Below, piece after piece: positions 26,858 through 35,281 of a stretch of 64,000 nt of DNA. This stretch comes from Trebonia sp963843745 (lineage in GTDB: Bacteria > Actinomycetota > Actinomycetes > Streptosporangiales > Streptosporangiaceae): contig CAWJLP010000007.1 of NCBI GenBank assembly GCA_963843745.1, forward strand, positions 124,001 through 188,000, given 5' to 3'. The notes below the pieces were generated by a model. The model was not told the DNA's origin. It searched no databases and saw nothing but the letters and a program-made list of their open reading frames with translations. Each line of letters begins with the position of its first letter. The first letter of the stretch is position 1. The position numbers were made by a program, and so were the translations under genes.

Positions 26858-27141
26858 CTCCCCGGTCGCCACGGCCTCCCCGGTCGCCAGGGCCTCCCCG
26901 GTCGCCAGGGCCTCCCCGGTCGCCACGGCCTCCCCGGTCGCCACGGCCTCCCCGGTCGCCAGGGCCTCCCCGGTCGCCCGCCTCCCCGGTCGCCAGGGCC
27001 TCCCCGGTCGCCACGGCCTCCCCGGTCGCCACGGCCTCCCCGGTCGCCACGGCCTCCCCGGTCGCCACGGCCTCCCCGGTCGCCACGGCCTCCCCGGTCG
27101 CCACGGCCTCCCCGGTCGCGCCGCCTCCCCGGTCGCGCCGC
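26858..27141 (+). repeat. 18-base minisatellite, about 16 copies
   Basis: About sixteen units of CTCCCCGGTCGCCACGGC with ACGG/AGGG variants and three shortened copies, lying in the gap between convergent genes. Frames through it give repetitive Ala-Thr-Gly-Glu or Pro-Gly-Arg strings with no recognisable protein. It leads straight into a palindrome array, as at 9.6 kb. Confidence 0.92.
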
Positions 27142-27152
27142 CTCCCCCGAAG

Positions 27153-27206
27153 GTGGTCGATGTCACATCGACCACACTCTTTGGTGGACGATGTCACATC
27201 GGCCAC
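27153..27206. repeat. Second 31-base-period palindrome array (two copies)
   Basis: Copy one (27153-27175) is a perfect 11-base-arm palindrome: GTGGTCGATGT, one central base, then ACATCGACCAC. Copy two (27184-27206) has arms GTGGACGATGT and ACATCGGCCAC. The starts are 31 bases apart and the spacer holds CTCTTT, matching the array at 9690-9776 in unit, spacer and period. The context again is a convergent gene end. Confidence 0.9.
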
Positions 27207-27280
27207 GTTCGCGGCCAGGCAAGCCAGGTAAAAGGGTGTGGTGCGCACCGTGACGCCGCGAGCGGCGGTCGCGTGCCAGC

Positions 27281-27451
27281 ATGACGGTCATGGGCGATGG
27301 CGGCCGGATCGTGCTGCGGCTCGAGGTGGACTCCGGTGACCACGAGCCGCTGGCCGGCGCGGTGTGCGTGCCCGGCGGCCCCGAGCATGAGTTCAGCGGC
27401 TGGTCGGAGCTGTTCGCAGTGCTCCAGACGCTGCTGGCGGGGTGCCGCTGA
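27281..27451 (+). CDS. Small protein (56 aa) overlapping the 3-prime end of the LuxR gene
   Basis: An ATG at 27281 (or 27290) opens a 56-codon frame reading RIVLRLEVDSGDHEPLAGAV, then a Gly-Pro turn, then EFSGWSELFAVLQTLL. The composition and the FSGWxELxxxL ending look like a real beta-sheet-plus-helix small protein. I recall this type from actinobacterial genomes beside LuxR regulators, but have no family name for it. It converges on the LAL regulator and shares its last 59 bases antisense. No strong ribosome binding site is seen, so a leaderless transcript is possible. Confidence 0.5.
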   Translation: MTVMGDGGRIVLRLEVDSGDHEPLAGAVCVPGGPEHEFSGWSELFAVLQTLLAGCR

Positions 27452-30290
27452 GGGCGGCCCCCAGCTCGGGCCTGGCCGTGATGCCGAGCTTGGCGTAGGT
27501 GCTTGTCAGGTGGTTCTCCACGGTGCGCTGGGTGACGAAGAGCGCCTGTGCGATCTGCCGGTTGGTGCGGCCCGCGGCGGCGAGCTCGGCTACGCGCAGC
27601 TCGCTGGGGGTGAGCGAGTCGCGGCCGCGGATGGCGTCCCTGCGGGGCCGGCCGCCCGCGGCCACCAGCTCGTCCCTGGCGCGGCCGGCTAGCGCGTGCC
27701 CGCCGAGCCCGTGGGCCAGATCCAGGCTCTCCCGCAGCAGGTCACGCGCGATGCCCCTGGCACCCGCCCGGCGGTGGGCGGCGCCGAGGTCGAGCAGCGC
27801 GCGGGCCAGCTCGAGCCGCGCGGTCGAGCCGCGCAGCACGATCACCGCCTCGGCCAGCAGCTCGATGCCGCGCTCCCCGCCCTCCGCCAGCCCCGCGGCG
27901 CGCAGCGCGACCCCGATCTCCCTGGCGGCCCCCCAGCGCCGGGCCAGGCCGAGCTCCTCACCGGCCAGGCGGCGCGCGGCTTCGGAGTCGCCGAGGGCGC
28001 TGTGCGACAGCGCGGCGGCGGAACGCCAGGGGATCGCGGCGGGGTTGACGATGCCCCAGCGCGTCGCGACGGAGCCGACCCCGAGCAAATCGGTCACCGC
28101 GGCCTCGTGGTCGCCCGCGGCGGCGCGCAGGCAGCCGCGAGCGTACTGCGCCACGTTGAACGGGAAGACCGGCAGCAGGTCCCCTTCGCTCAGGCCGTGC
28201 TCAGCGAGGAGCCCGAGGGCCCGGCCGGTCTCGCCCGCGTCGATGAGGGCAGGCACGAGGAACGCCGTGGCGAGGATCGCGACCCAGCTGTCGGCGGCGG
28301 CGAGCGCCTGCTCGCCGAACGCCAGTGCCTGCCGGATGTCGCCGTCGCGGACCGCGAGGTGCGCCGCGATCGAAGCCGAGATGGCGGTGGCCAGCGGGCG
28401 GGCACGCTGCCTGGCGAGTTCCTGCCAGCCCCGCACTCCGTGCCACGCCTCACCGCTGGCGTCGGCGTACGACATCACCAGCACCGCCTCGGGCAGCGCG
28501 GTGGAGGTGAGCGACATCAGGCTCGACGTGGCGCGGACCGCCTCACGGGCGTGCCGCAGCGCACCGGCTCTGTCGGTGCCCGCGACGGTGAGCTCCATCG
28601 CGAGGTTGGCGTGCAGCTGCGGGTCGAGCGGGTCACCCGCGTCGGCGCGGGCCAGCAGCTCCGCGACGAGCGGCCTGGTGACCTCCCTGGTGGACAGGTC
28701 CCAGCGTGCGATATTGAGCAGGACCGCCTGCAGCGAGGCGACGATCCTGTCTTGCCCCCGGGGGGTTGCGCGGGGCTGTCCCCCCTGGCTAGCACCACCG
28801 CTCTCCGCGAGCGCGCTTTGCACGGTCGTGACGGCGTCCGCGAACCGGCCGCTCAGCGCGAGCGCCTCGCTGAGCGCCAGCGCTATCTCGCCTCTGCGCG
28901 GCCAGTCGCCGGTCAGCTCCAGTGCCTCGCTCAGGTGCTCTACGGCGCTGGCGGGGGAATGGAAGGTCTGCCCGGCGCCGAGCTCGTAGAGCACGTCGGC
29001 GCGGGCGGCCGCGGGCGGCGGTTCGGCAAGCGCTCGTTCCAGGCACTGCGCCGCCACCTCCGGCGCGCCGCGCCCGCGGGCGTCCGCCGCGGCGCGGCGC
29101 AGCTGGTCGGTCAGCCATGGGTCACCCGACGCCGCGGAGGCCAGCAAGTGCGCGGTCATCTCCGCGGGCGAGGCGCCCTCCGCGGCGAGCAGCCGCGCCG
29201 CGCGCTTGTGCCACTGCTGGCGCACCGGCGGGGCCTGGTCCTCATAGATCGCGGACCTGACCAGCGGGTACACGAAGCGCAGCTGCCGGTCGCCTTCGAC
29301 GAGATGCTCGGCCATGAGCACGCCGATCGCCTCGGCGCACGCCGCGTCGTCTAGTTCGGCCAGCCGGGCGGCCCTGGCCGTGGTCGCCGCCGTGCCGAGC
29401 ACGGCGACCGCCCTGGCGGCGGCGAGCACGGCGGCCGGCATTCTGCCGAGCCGCAGCAGCACGTGCCTCGATACCGAGTCCGGGGTCAGTCGGCGCAGGT
29501 GCGGGACGTCCGCGTCCGTGCCGCCGATGCCCTCGGCGGCGAGCGCCGTCAGCAGGCCGCGCAGCAGCAGCGGGTTGCCGCCGGTCAGCTCGTGGCAGGC
29601 GTCAAGGAACGCGGCCGACGGATCGCCGCCAAGCTCGGCGGCCACCAGCCACGCGGAGCCGGCCGCGCTGAGCGCCGCCGGACGAACCGTCAGCACGCCC
29701 GGCTCGGCGGCCAGGGCGGCGGTCAGCGCCTTGTCCTGGACGGTCGCCGACCTTGGCTCGCGCACCGTGACGGCCAGCAGTACGCGCAGGTCACCGAGCC
29801 GTCGCGCCAGGTGGGCGAGGAACCGCTGGGACGGCGCGTCCGCCCATTGCAGGTCGTCGATGGCCAGTAGCAGCGGCGCCCGCTGCGCGATGTCCGCGGT
29901 CAGCCAGTACAGGCCGTGCAGCACCGCGTAAGCGTCCTCGTCGCGCGGCCGCTCCGGCTGGACCAGCGCCCTGGCCGCCAGCGTGGCGGCGTCCTCCCGC
30001 GTCCCGGCGGAAGAACTGCGCAGTTCGCTGTCGAACAGCTGCGTGACGACGCCCCAGGCGTAGCCGTCCTCGTATTCCGCGGCCCGCGCGGTCAAGACCG
30101 TCATCCCGGCGGCGGCCGCACGCTCGCAGGCATCCGCCAGCAGCCGCGTCTTCCCGATCCCGGCGGCGCCTTCCACGAGGAGCACCGAGCCGGAGCCGGC
30201 GACCGCCGCGTCGATCGCGGCGGTGATCGCGGCTACTTCCGCCGCCCGCTCGAGCAGCGGGCCGACGGCCGGCTCCTCGGCACGCACCAT
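27393..30290 (-). CDS. LAL-type LuxR family transcriptional regulator (ATPase)
   Basis: A 965-residue large ATP-binding LuxR regulator. The N-terminal AAA/NACHT-like ATPase has Walker A GAAGIGKTRLL near residue 43 and Walker B LLLAIDDLQWAD near residue 140. A long alpha-helical TPR-like middle follows (residues about 380-880). The C-terminal HTH is seen in LTPSELRVAELAAAGRTNRQ and TVENHLTSTYAKLG. Such proteins bind inducers and ATP to activate catabolic or secondary-metabolism genes. No biosynthetic cluster adjoins it here, so its target is unknown. The ATG is at 30290. Confidence 0.92.
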   Translation of the reverse strand: MVRAEEPAVGPLLERAAEVAAITAAIDAAVAGSGSVLLVEGAAGIGKTRLLADACERAAAAGMTVLTARAAEYEDGYAWGVVTQLFDSELRSSSAGTREDAATLAARALVQPERPRDEDAYAVLHGLYWLTADIAQRAPLLLAIDDLQWADAPSQRFLAHLARRLGDLRVLLAVTVREPRSATVQDKALTAALAAEPGVLTVRPAALSAAGSAWLVAAELGGDPSAAFLDACHELTGGNPLLLRGLLTALAAEGIGGTDADVPHLRRLTPDSVSRHVLLRLGRMPAAVLAAARAVAVLGTAATTARAARLAELDDAACAEAIGVLMAEHLVEGDRQLRFVYPLVRSAIYEDQAPPVRQQWHKRAARLLAAEGASPAEMTAHLLASAASGDPWLTDQLRRAAADARGRGAPEVAAQCLERALAEPPPAAARADVLYELGAGQTFHSPASAVEHLSEALELTGDWPRRGEIALALSEALALSGRFADAVTTVQSALAESGGASQGGQPRATPRGQDRIVASLQAVLLNIARWDLSTREVTRPLVAELLARADAGDPLDPQLHANLAMELTVAGTDRAGALRHAREAVRATSSLMSLTSTALPEAVLVMSYADASGEAWHGVRGWQELARQRARPLATAISASIAAHLAVRDGDIRQALAFGEQALAAADSWVAILATAFLVPALIDAGETGRALGLLAEHGLSEGDLLPVFPFNVAQYARGCLRAAAGDHEAAVTDLLGVGSVATRWGIVNPAAIPWRSAAALSHSALGDSEAARRLAGEELGLARRWGAAREIGVALRAAGLAEGGERGIELLAEAVIVLRGSTARLELARALLDLGAAHRRAGARGIARDLLRESLDLAHGLGGHALAGRARDELVAAGGRPRRDAIRGRDSLTPSELRVAELAAAGRTNRQIAQALFVTQRTVENHLTSTYAKLGITARPELGAALSGTPPAASGALRTAPTSR

Positions 30291-30368
30291 GCCTCGTGAT
30301 AGTAAGCAGTGGCCGGAGGGGACGCTACCGTGGCCGCCCGAATATGGCGTTGCGGATTGGCGACGGTG

Positions 30369-31649
30369 TCAGGTTGCTGCCCCGGAGGCGAGCAACTGGC
30401 CCTGTTGCGGAGGCACCGTACGTTCCGGAGAACTGTTCTTGGTCAGCGCCAGCCAGCCGAGCAGCGCGAGCGGGTAGGCGAAGTACCCGAACCGCGTCGA
30501 AGGATCCAGGACGATCATGACCGCGTACCCGACCGCGAGGCGCCACGCCACGTCACGCGCGTCCCGCGGGGGACGGAGCAGGATCCAGGCCGTGAACGCA
30601 ACGACGGCCACCACCATCAGCACCACCGCCGCGTAATGCCCGACGCTGCCCAGGCCGGCGATCAGGTGGCCGGGCAGCGGGCTCGCCGCGGGGGTCTTGT
30701 GCTTGGTGAGGCCGAGCGGGAAGTCGATCAGGTTCTGCTTGACGGCGGTGACGTCGGTCGACGTGGCCATCGCCTCCGGCGCCGCGAGGAGCGCCAGGAC
30801 GCCGGTGGCGGCCAGGGCGGTCGCGCTGAACCTCGCCGCGGCGCGCGGGGCGTACTGGACCCACGCCATGATCGCGAGCACCGGGACCACGGCCCACGCC
30901 GTGGTCTTCATCGCGCAGGCGACCGCGAGCACAAGGGCGGCCCTGACCACCTTGCCGCGGTCCGCCCAGGCCAGCGCCAGGCAGGTCAGCGCGATGACGG
31001 GCGGGTCGGTGACGCCGAGCGCGAGCGGGAAGGCGATCACCGGGGAAGCGACGGCGAGCGCGGTCGCCCCGGCGATGCGGGCGCGGCAGTGCGGGCAGTC
31101 ACGCAGCTGGTGCGGCGAGGCGACCGCGAAAGCGGCGGCGATCAGGACGATCGTGGTAAGCGTGACCCAGATCCGCGTGTCGCCGAGCACCCCGTGGATG
31201 CCGACCGCGCGCGGCAGGCCGAAGACGTCCATCAGGGGCAGGTACGGGTTGTATTCCTTCCAGCCGGTGAGCTGGCCAGGCGGAAGGTAGGGCGTGCCGT
31301 ATTTCAGGACATGATCGGCGGCGCGGCCGATGACGAGCACCTCTGCCGTCGCGGCCGTCTTGGTCATCAGCCACGCCAGCGGCGCCACCAGCGCGCCGCC
31401 GAGCGCCACGGCGAGCGGCAGCACCCAGCTCCGGGTGGCCAGCATCAGCATGGTCGCGATCGCGTAGCCGCCGAAGGCCCAGACGGCCCACGTGCCGTCG
31501 GCGTGCCCGGTGAAGACCATCGCGGCGGCGTAGACCGTAAACGCGGCAAAGCACGCCGCGACCACGCGGCGCCCCGGCCACACCGCATGCTCGGATCGCA
31601 GCCCCGTCGTCTGAGCGGCACTTGCCCCTGCCACCCATCCAGTATCCAT
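30369..31649 (-). CDS. GT87/DUF2029-like polytopic membrane protein
   Basis: A 426-residue integral membrane protein with about ten hydrophobic segments. Between the second and third clusters lies a loop YGTPYLPPGQLTGWKEYNPY, a periplasmic feature reminiscent of polyprenyl-phosphate-mannose-dependent (GT-C, GT87) mannosyltransferases. DPPVIALTCLALAWA and STRFGYFAYPLALLGW also fit. There is no clear N-terminal DxD motif, so a transferase role is likely but not certain. The ATG is at 31649. It is co-directional with ung upstream and the LAL gene downstream. Confidence 0.7.
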   Translation of the reverse strand: MDTGWVAGASAAQTTGLRSEHAVWPGRRVVAACFAAFTVYAAAMVFTGHADGTWAVWAFGGYAIATMLMLATRSWVLPLAVALGGALVAPLAWLMTKTAATAEVLVIGRAADHVLKYGTPYLPPGQLTGWKEYNPYLPLMDVFGLPRAVGIHGVLGDTRIWVTLTTIVLIAAAFAVASPHQLRDCPHCRARIAGATALAVASPVIAFPLALGVTDPPVIALTCLALAWADRGKVVRAALVLAVACAMKTTAWAVVPVLAIMAWVQYAPRAAARFSATALAATGVLALLAAPEAMATSTDVTAVKQNLIDFPLGLTKHKTPAASPLPGHLIAGLGSVGHYAAVVLMVVAVVAFTAWILLRPPRDARDVAWRLAVGYAVMIVLDPSTRFGYFAYPLALLGWLALTKNSSPERTVPPQQGQLLASGAAT

Positions 31650-31730
31650 GCTCCAGAACGGTAAAGTGACCGCTAGCCCCCCGCATCGGCCATAGTGCGT
31701 ACTCCTTGAGGGGGAGTTCTCGCGGCCTGG

Positions 31731-32408
31731 CTACGGCAGCTTCCAGTCGATGGGCTCGGCATTCTGCCGCTGCAAGAGCTGGTTCGCCCTGCTGAACGGG
31801 CGCGTGCCGAAAAATCCGCTGTTAGCGGACATCGGGCTCGGGTGCGCCGACTCGATGCGGGGGACCTTCGGTCCGAGGAATGAGGCCGTGTTGCGGGCGT
31901 CGCGGCCCCAAAGGATCGCGACGAGCGGCTTGTCCCTGGCCGCCAGCGCGCGGATCGCCTGTTCGGTGACCTCTTCCCAGCCCTTGCCGCGGTGCGAGCC
32001 CGGTTTGCCCGGTTCGACGGTGAGGACTCTGTTCAGGAGGAGGACGCCGCGTTCGGCCCAGGGGGTGAGGTCGCCAGTGGCGGGGGCGGGGTAGCCGAGG
32101 TCGTCGGAGTACTCGCGGAAGATGTTAATCAGGCTGCCCGGCAGCCTCTTGACGCTGGGCGCGACCGAGAAGCTGAGGCCCACGGGGTGCCCGGGCGTCG
32201 GATACGGATCCTGGCCGACGATCAGCACCTTGACGTCGGCGAACGGCTGCTTGAACGCCCTCAGCACGAGGTCGCCGGCGGGGAGGTATTTCCTGCCGCT
32301 CTTGACCTGTTCGCGCAGGAAGTCGCCCATCCGCGCGATCTGGTCCGCTACCGGCTCCAGCGCCTCGGCCCAGCCCGCTTCGACAATGTTGGACAACGGC
32401 TCAGGCAT
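31731..32408 (-). CDS. ung: Uracil-DNA glycosylase, family 1
   Basis: A 225-residue enzyme that removes uracil from DNA. The water-activating loop VLIVGQDPYPTPGHPVGLSF carries the catalytic aspartate. The DNA-intercalating loop HPSPMSANSGFFG has the histidine and leucine-equivalent region, and ends FFGTRPFSRAN. The length and motif order match bacterial Ung. The ATG is at 32408. It is divergent from mtrA across about 300 bases. Confidence 0.96.
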   Translation of the reverse strand: MPEPLSNIVEAGWAEALEPVADQIARMGDFLREQVKSGRKYLPAGDLVLRAFKQPFADVKVLIVGQDPYPTPGHPVGLSFSVAPSVKRLPGSLINIFREYSDDLGYPAPATGDLTPWAERGVLLLNRVLTVEPGKPGSHRGKGWEEVTEQAIRALAARDKPLVAILWGRDARNTASFLGPKVPRIESAHPSPMSANSGFFGTRPFSRANQLLQRQNAEPIDWKLP

Positions 32409-32712
32409 GGCCGAACTCTAATGCCCATGCGCGCCGGGCGAAACCCAGCGCAGCGCGGTCCGGGCTGCCGGCGGCGGACGCGGGTCGCGCGGCGACCGGC
32501 GGGGTTTGCCGACGGGTCGCGCGCGAGGCCGCTCGTGGGGTACGGGAGGGGTCCTGATTACGGGTGGGGCAGGGGCGCGGCAGGCAAACGGACTCGCGGG
32601 TAGTGCGGAGCTGATAAAAAGGGGTAACCTGCGCATGCTGGGCGCGGGTTCAGCGGCGGGCATTACTGTCCGTCGTCGTGGGTGCTCTGTTTGGAGCCGG
32701 ATACATGGAACG
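32409..32712. other. Divergent ung/mtrA intergenic region
   Basis: No gene was recognised in these 304 bases. The second half holds GATAAAAAGGGGTAACC near 32616-32632, an AT-containing patch in GC-rich DNA that could include the mtrA promoter. A GTAAC element is present; MtrA of actinomycetes binds repeats of GTAAC, so autoregulation is possible. A single element is weak evidence. Confidence 0.35.
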
Positions 32713-33399
32713 ATGGGGCCCATGAAGGGACGTGTGCTAGTCGTCGACGACGACGCGGCGCTCGCGGAGATGCTCGGCATCGTGCTCCGCGGGGAGGGGT
32801 TCGAGCCGACGTTCGTGGCCGACGGGGACAAGGCGCTTGATGCATTCAGGGACACCCGGCCCGATTTGGTGCTGCTCGACCTGATGCTGCCCGGTTCCGA
32901 CGGGATCGACGTATGCCGCCAGATCAGGGGCGAGTCGGGTGTGCCGATCGTCATGCTGACGGCGAAGACCGACACCGTAGACATAGTCCTCGGGCTGGAA
33001 TCCGGCGCCGACGACTACATTCTCAAGCCGTTCAAGTCCAAGGAGCTCGTCGCCAGGATCAGGGCGCGGCTCCGCAGGACCGACGAGCCGGCGCCGGAGA
33101 TGCTCCAGATCGGGGACGTCTCGATCGATGTGGCCGGCCACTCCGTCAAGCGCAACGGTGAGACGCTCAGCCTCACGCCGCTCGAGTTCGACTTGCTGGT
33201 AGCCCTGGCCCGCAAGCCACGGCAGGTCTTCACCCGCGAAGTGCTGCTCGAGCAGGTCTGGGGTTACCGGCACGCCGCGGACACGCGGCTGGTGAACGTG
33301 CACGTCCAGCGGCTCAGGGCCAAGATCGAAAAGGACCCGGAGCACCCGGAGATCGTGGTCACGGTCCGCGGCGTGGGGTACAAGGCGGGACCTGGCTGA
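32713..33399 (+). CDS. mtrA: Response regulator MtrA
   Basis: A 228-residue OmpR-type regulator, nearly the same length and sequence as mycobacterial MtrA. The receiver domain has VVDDDAALAEML and the phospho-acceptor Asp56 in LLDLMLPG, with Thr in MLTAKT and Lys in LKPFKSKEL. The C-terminal winged helix holds LTPLEFDLLVALARKPRQV and RLVNVHVQRLRAKIEKDPE. MtrA controls cell-wall, division and development genes. ATG 32713 gives the N-terminus MGPMKGRVLVVDDD; ATG 32722 is an alternative. The longer open frame upstream is probably untranslated. Confidence 0.97.
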   Translation: MGPMKGRVLVVDDDAALAEMLGIVLRGEGFEPTFVADGDKALDAFRDTRPDLVLLDLMLPGSDGIDVCRQIRGESGVPIVMLTAKTDTVDIVLGLESGADDYILKPFKSKELVARIRARLRRTDEPAPEMLQIGDVSIDVAGHSVKRNGETLSLTPLEFDLLVALARKPRQVFTREVLLEQVWGYRHAADTRLVNVHVQRLRAKIEKDPEHPEIVVTVRGVGYKAGPG

Positions 33400-33406
33400 T
33401 TCGGGC

Positions 33407-35281
33407 ATGGAGCGGTCAGCGTTTAACCCCGACGCGGCCGGCTCGGTGCCTGAGTCACCGCCGGCCGCGCCGGAGCAAGGCATTCCGGCGCAGGCCGCGT
33501 CCGGGCCTGCCCCGGCCGCGCCGTCGCACCGGGACGTGCGCGAAGCGTGGGAGATGTCGCTGCGCCGCAAGAAGCTGGTGCGCTGGGTGGTCAGCTGGCT
33601 GCCGCACCAGCTGACGATCCTGATCAGGACCTTGCTGCGCGCGGAACACGCGGTCACCGGAAAGGTCAAGTACCGCTGGCGCCGGAGCCTCCAGCTGCGC
33701 GTCGTCGGCACCACGCTGGTGATCTCCGCCACGATGATCGCCGTGCTCGGCTTCTTCCTCACCGAGCAGATCGCCTACGGCCTGCTGACCAACGCCGAGA
33801 ATTCGGCCAGGACGCAGGCGCTCGACGGGCTTAACACGGCACGGGCGCAGCCTGGCCTGACCCCGCAGCCTACGCCGGAGAACGCCCAGGAGTTCATGAC
33901 CGGCATCGCCCAGAAGCTGCAGCCGCAGAACAGCGGCAGCCCGAACTATTACGTCGTGGTCGGGCTGAACAGCGAGCTCGCCAGCCACGCCGGCTACTCG
34001 CCGTGGGTGACCAGCGTCGACCCCACGGCCACGCTGCCGCCCGCGCTCATCGAGGATGTCCGGCAGGAGCAGCACGCGGAGGAGTATCACGACACCCCGG
34101 AGACGCTGCTGTACTACGCGCCGACCGCCCTGACGCTGAACAGCGGCGGGCAGACCGAGTCCGCGATCGCCGTCGGCGCGCCGGTCGGCAACTGGTACCA
34201 GCTCTACTACGTCGTCCCGCTCGACCAGGAGCAGCAGACGCTGCAACTCGTCCAGACCACGCTGATCGGCGTCGGGATCGCGCTCGTCGCGCTGCTCGCG
34301 GCCATCGCCTCACTGGTCACCCGGTGGGTGGTGCTCCCGGTGCGGCACGCGGCCCGGACGGCGCAGCGGCTGGCCGCGGGACACCTCGAAGAGCGGATGC
34401 CGGTCGGCGGCGCGGACGACCTCGGTGCGCTCGCCACCTCGTTCAACGAGATGGCGGACAGCCTGCAGGAGAAACTGCGGGAGCTCGAGGAGCTGTCCAA
34501 GGCACAGCGTCAGTTCGTCTCCGACGTTTCGCATGAGCTGCGGACGCCCATGACGACGATCCGGATGGCGGCGGAAGTCCTGTTCGAGTCCAGGGAACAG
34601 CTCGACACCGCCTCAGCCCGGTCTGCCGAACTGCTGGCCGGCCAGACCGAACGGTTCGAGGCGCTGCTCACTGACCTGCTCGAGATCAGCAGGCACGACG
34701 CCAACGTGGCCACGCTTGACGCCGAGCCCGCGGACATGTGCGACATCGTGCGCGGGTCCGCCGCCGACGCGCAGCAGCTCGCCGAACGCCGCGGCTGCCG
34801 CATCGAGTTCCGGCTCCCCGCCGGGACCTGCATCGCCGAGGTGGACCGGCGCCGGGTGGAGCGCATCCTGCGGAACCTGCTCGTGAACGCGGTGGAGCAC
34901 GGTGAGGGCAGGGACGTCGTGGTCACCGTCGCCGCGGACAGCGACGCGGTGGCTGTCGCGGTCCGCGACCACGGGGTCGGGCTCGGCCCGGGGGAGGAGC
35001 AACTTGTCTTCGAGCGGTTCTGGCGGGCCGACCCGGCGCGGGCCAGGACCACCGGGGGCACCGGTCTCGGGCTCGCGATCTCCCTCGAAGACGCGCACCT
35101 GCACGGCGGCTGGCTGCAGGCGTGGGGCGAACGGGGCCGCGGTTCGGTCTTCCGGCTGACGGTCCCGAGAGTGGCGGGGCAGCCGATCGCGGGCTCACCG
35201 CTGCCGCTCGGGCCGGACGAGGCGGAAGTCGCCACCAGCGTCGTCCTCGAGGCCGACATGGCGGGCGGCGCTCGTGGCTAG
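33407..35281 (+). CDS. mtrB: Sensor histidine kinase MtrB
   Basis: A 624-residue membrane kinase paired with MtrA. A Pro-rich cytoplasmic N-terminus precedes the first transmembrane segment (residues about 95-120) and an extracytoplasmic domain of about 150 residues. The second membrane segment (GVGIALVALLAAIASLV) is followed by a HAMP linker, HisKA with the phospho-acceptor His376 in VSHELRTPMTT, and the ATPase domain with NLLVNAVEHGEG, DHGVGLG and GGTGLGLAI. It starts seven bases after mtrA and overlaps lpqB, so mtrA-mtrB-lpqB is one operon. Confidence 0.96.
   Translation: MERSAFNPDAAGSVPESPPAAPEQGIPAQAASGPAPAAPSHRDVREAWEMSLRRKKLVRWVVSWLPHQLTILIRTLLRAEHAVTGKVKYRWRRSLQLRVVGTTLVISATMIAVLGFFLTEQIAYGLLTNAENSARTQALDGLNTARAQPGLTPQPTPENAQEFMTGIAQKLQPQNSGSPNYYVVVGLNSELASHAGYSPWVTSVDPTATLPPALIEDVRQEQHAEEYHDTPETLLYYAPTALTLNSGGQTESAIAVGAPVGNWYQLYYVVPLDQEQQTLQLVQTTLIGVGIALVALLAAIASLVTRWVVLPVRHAARTAQRLAAGHLEERMPVGGADDLGALATSFNEMADSLQEKLRELEELSKAQRQFVSDVSHELRTPMTTIRMAAEVLFESREQLDTASARSAELLAGQTERFEALLTDLLEISRHDANVATLDAEPADMCDIVRGSAADAQQLAERRGCRIEFRLPAGTCIAEVDRRRVERILRNLLVNAVEHGEGRDVVVTVAADSDAVAVAVRDHGVGLGPGEEQLVFERFWRADPARARTTGGTGLGLAISLEDAHLHGGWLQAWGERGRGSVFRLTVPRVAGQPIAGSPLPLGPDEAEVATSVVLEADMAGGARG

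Noticed and set aside
26858..27206. Possible CRISPR array
   Set aside because: Repeats are contiguous or have only 8-base spacers and no unique spacers of 30-40 bases; there are no cas genes.
26850..27248. Repetitive frames such as Ala-Thr-Gly-Glu-Ala-Val repeats through the 18-base minisatellite
   Set aside because: They arise from the tandem repeat, which is a multiple of three long; no start signal or neighbouring domain supports a protein.
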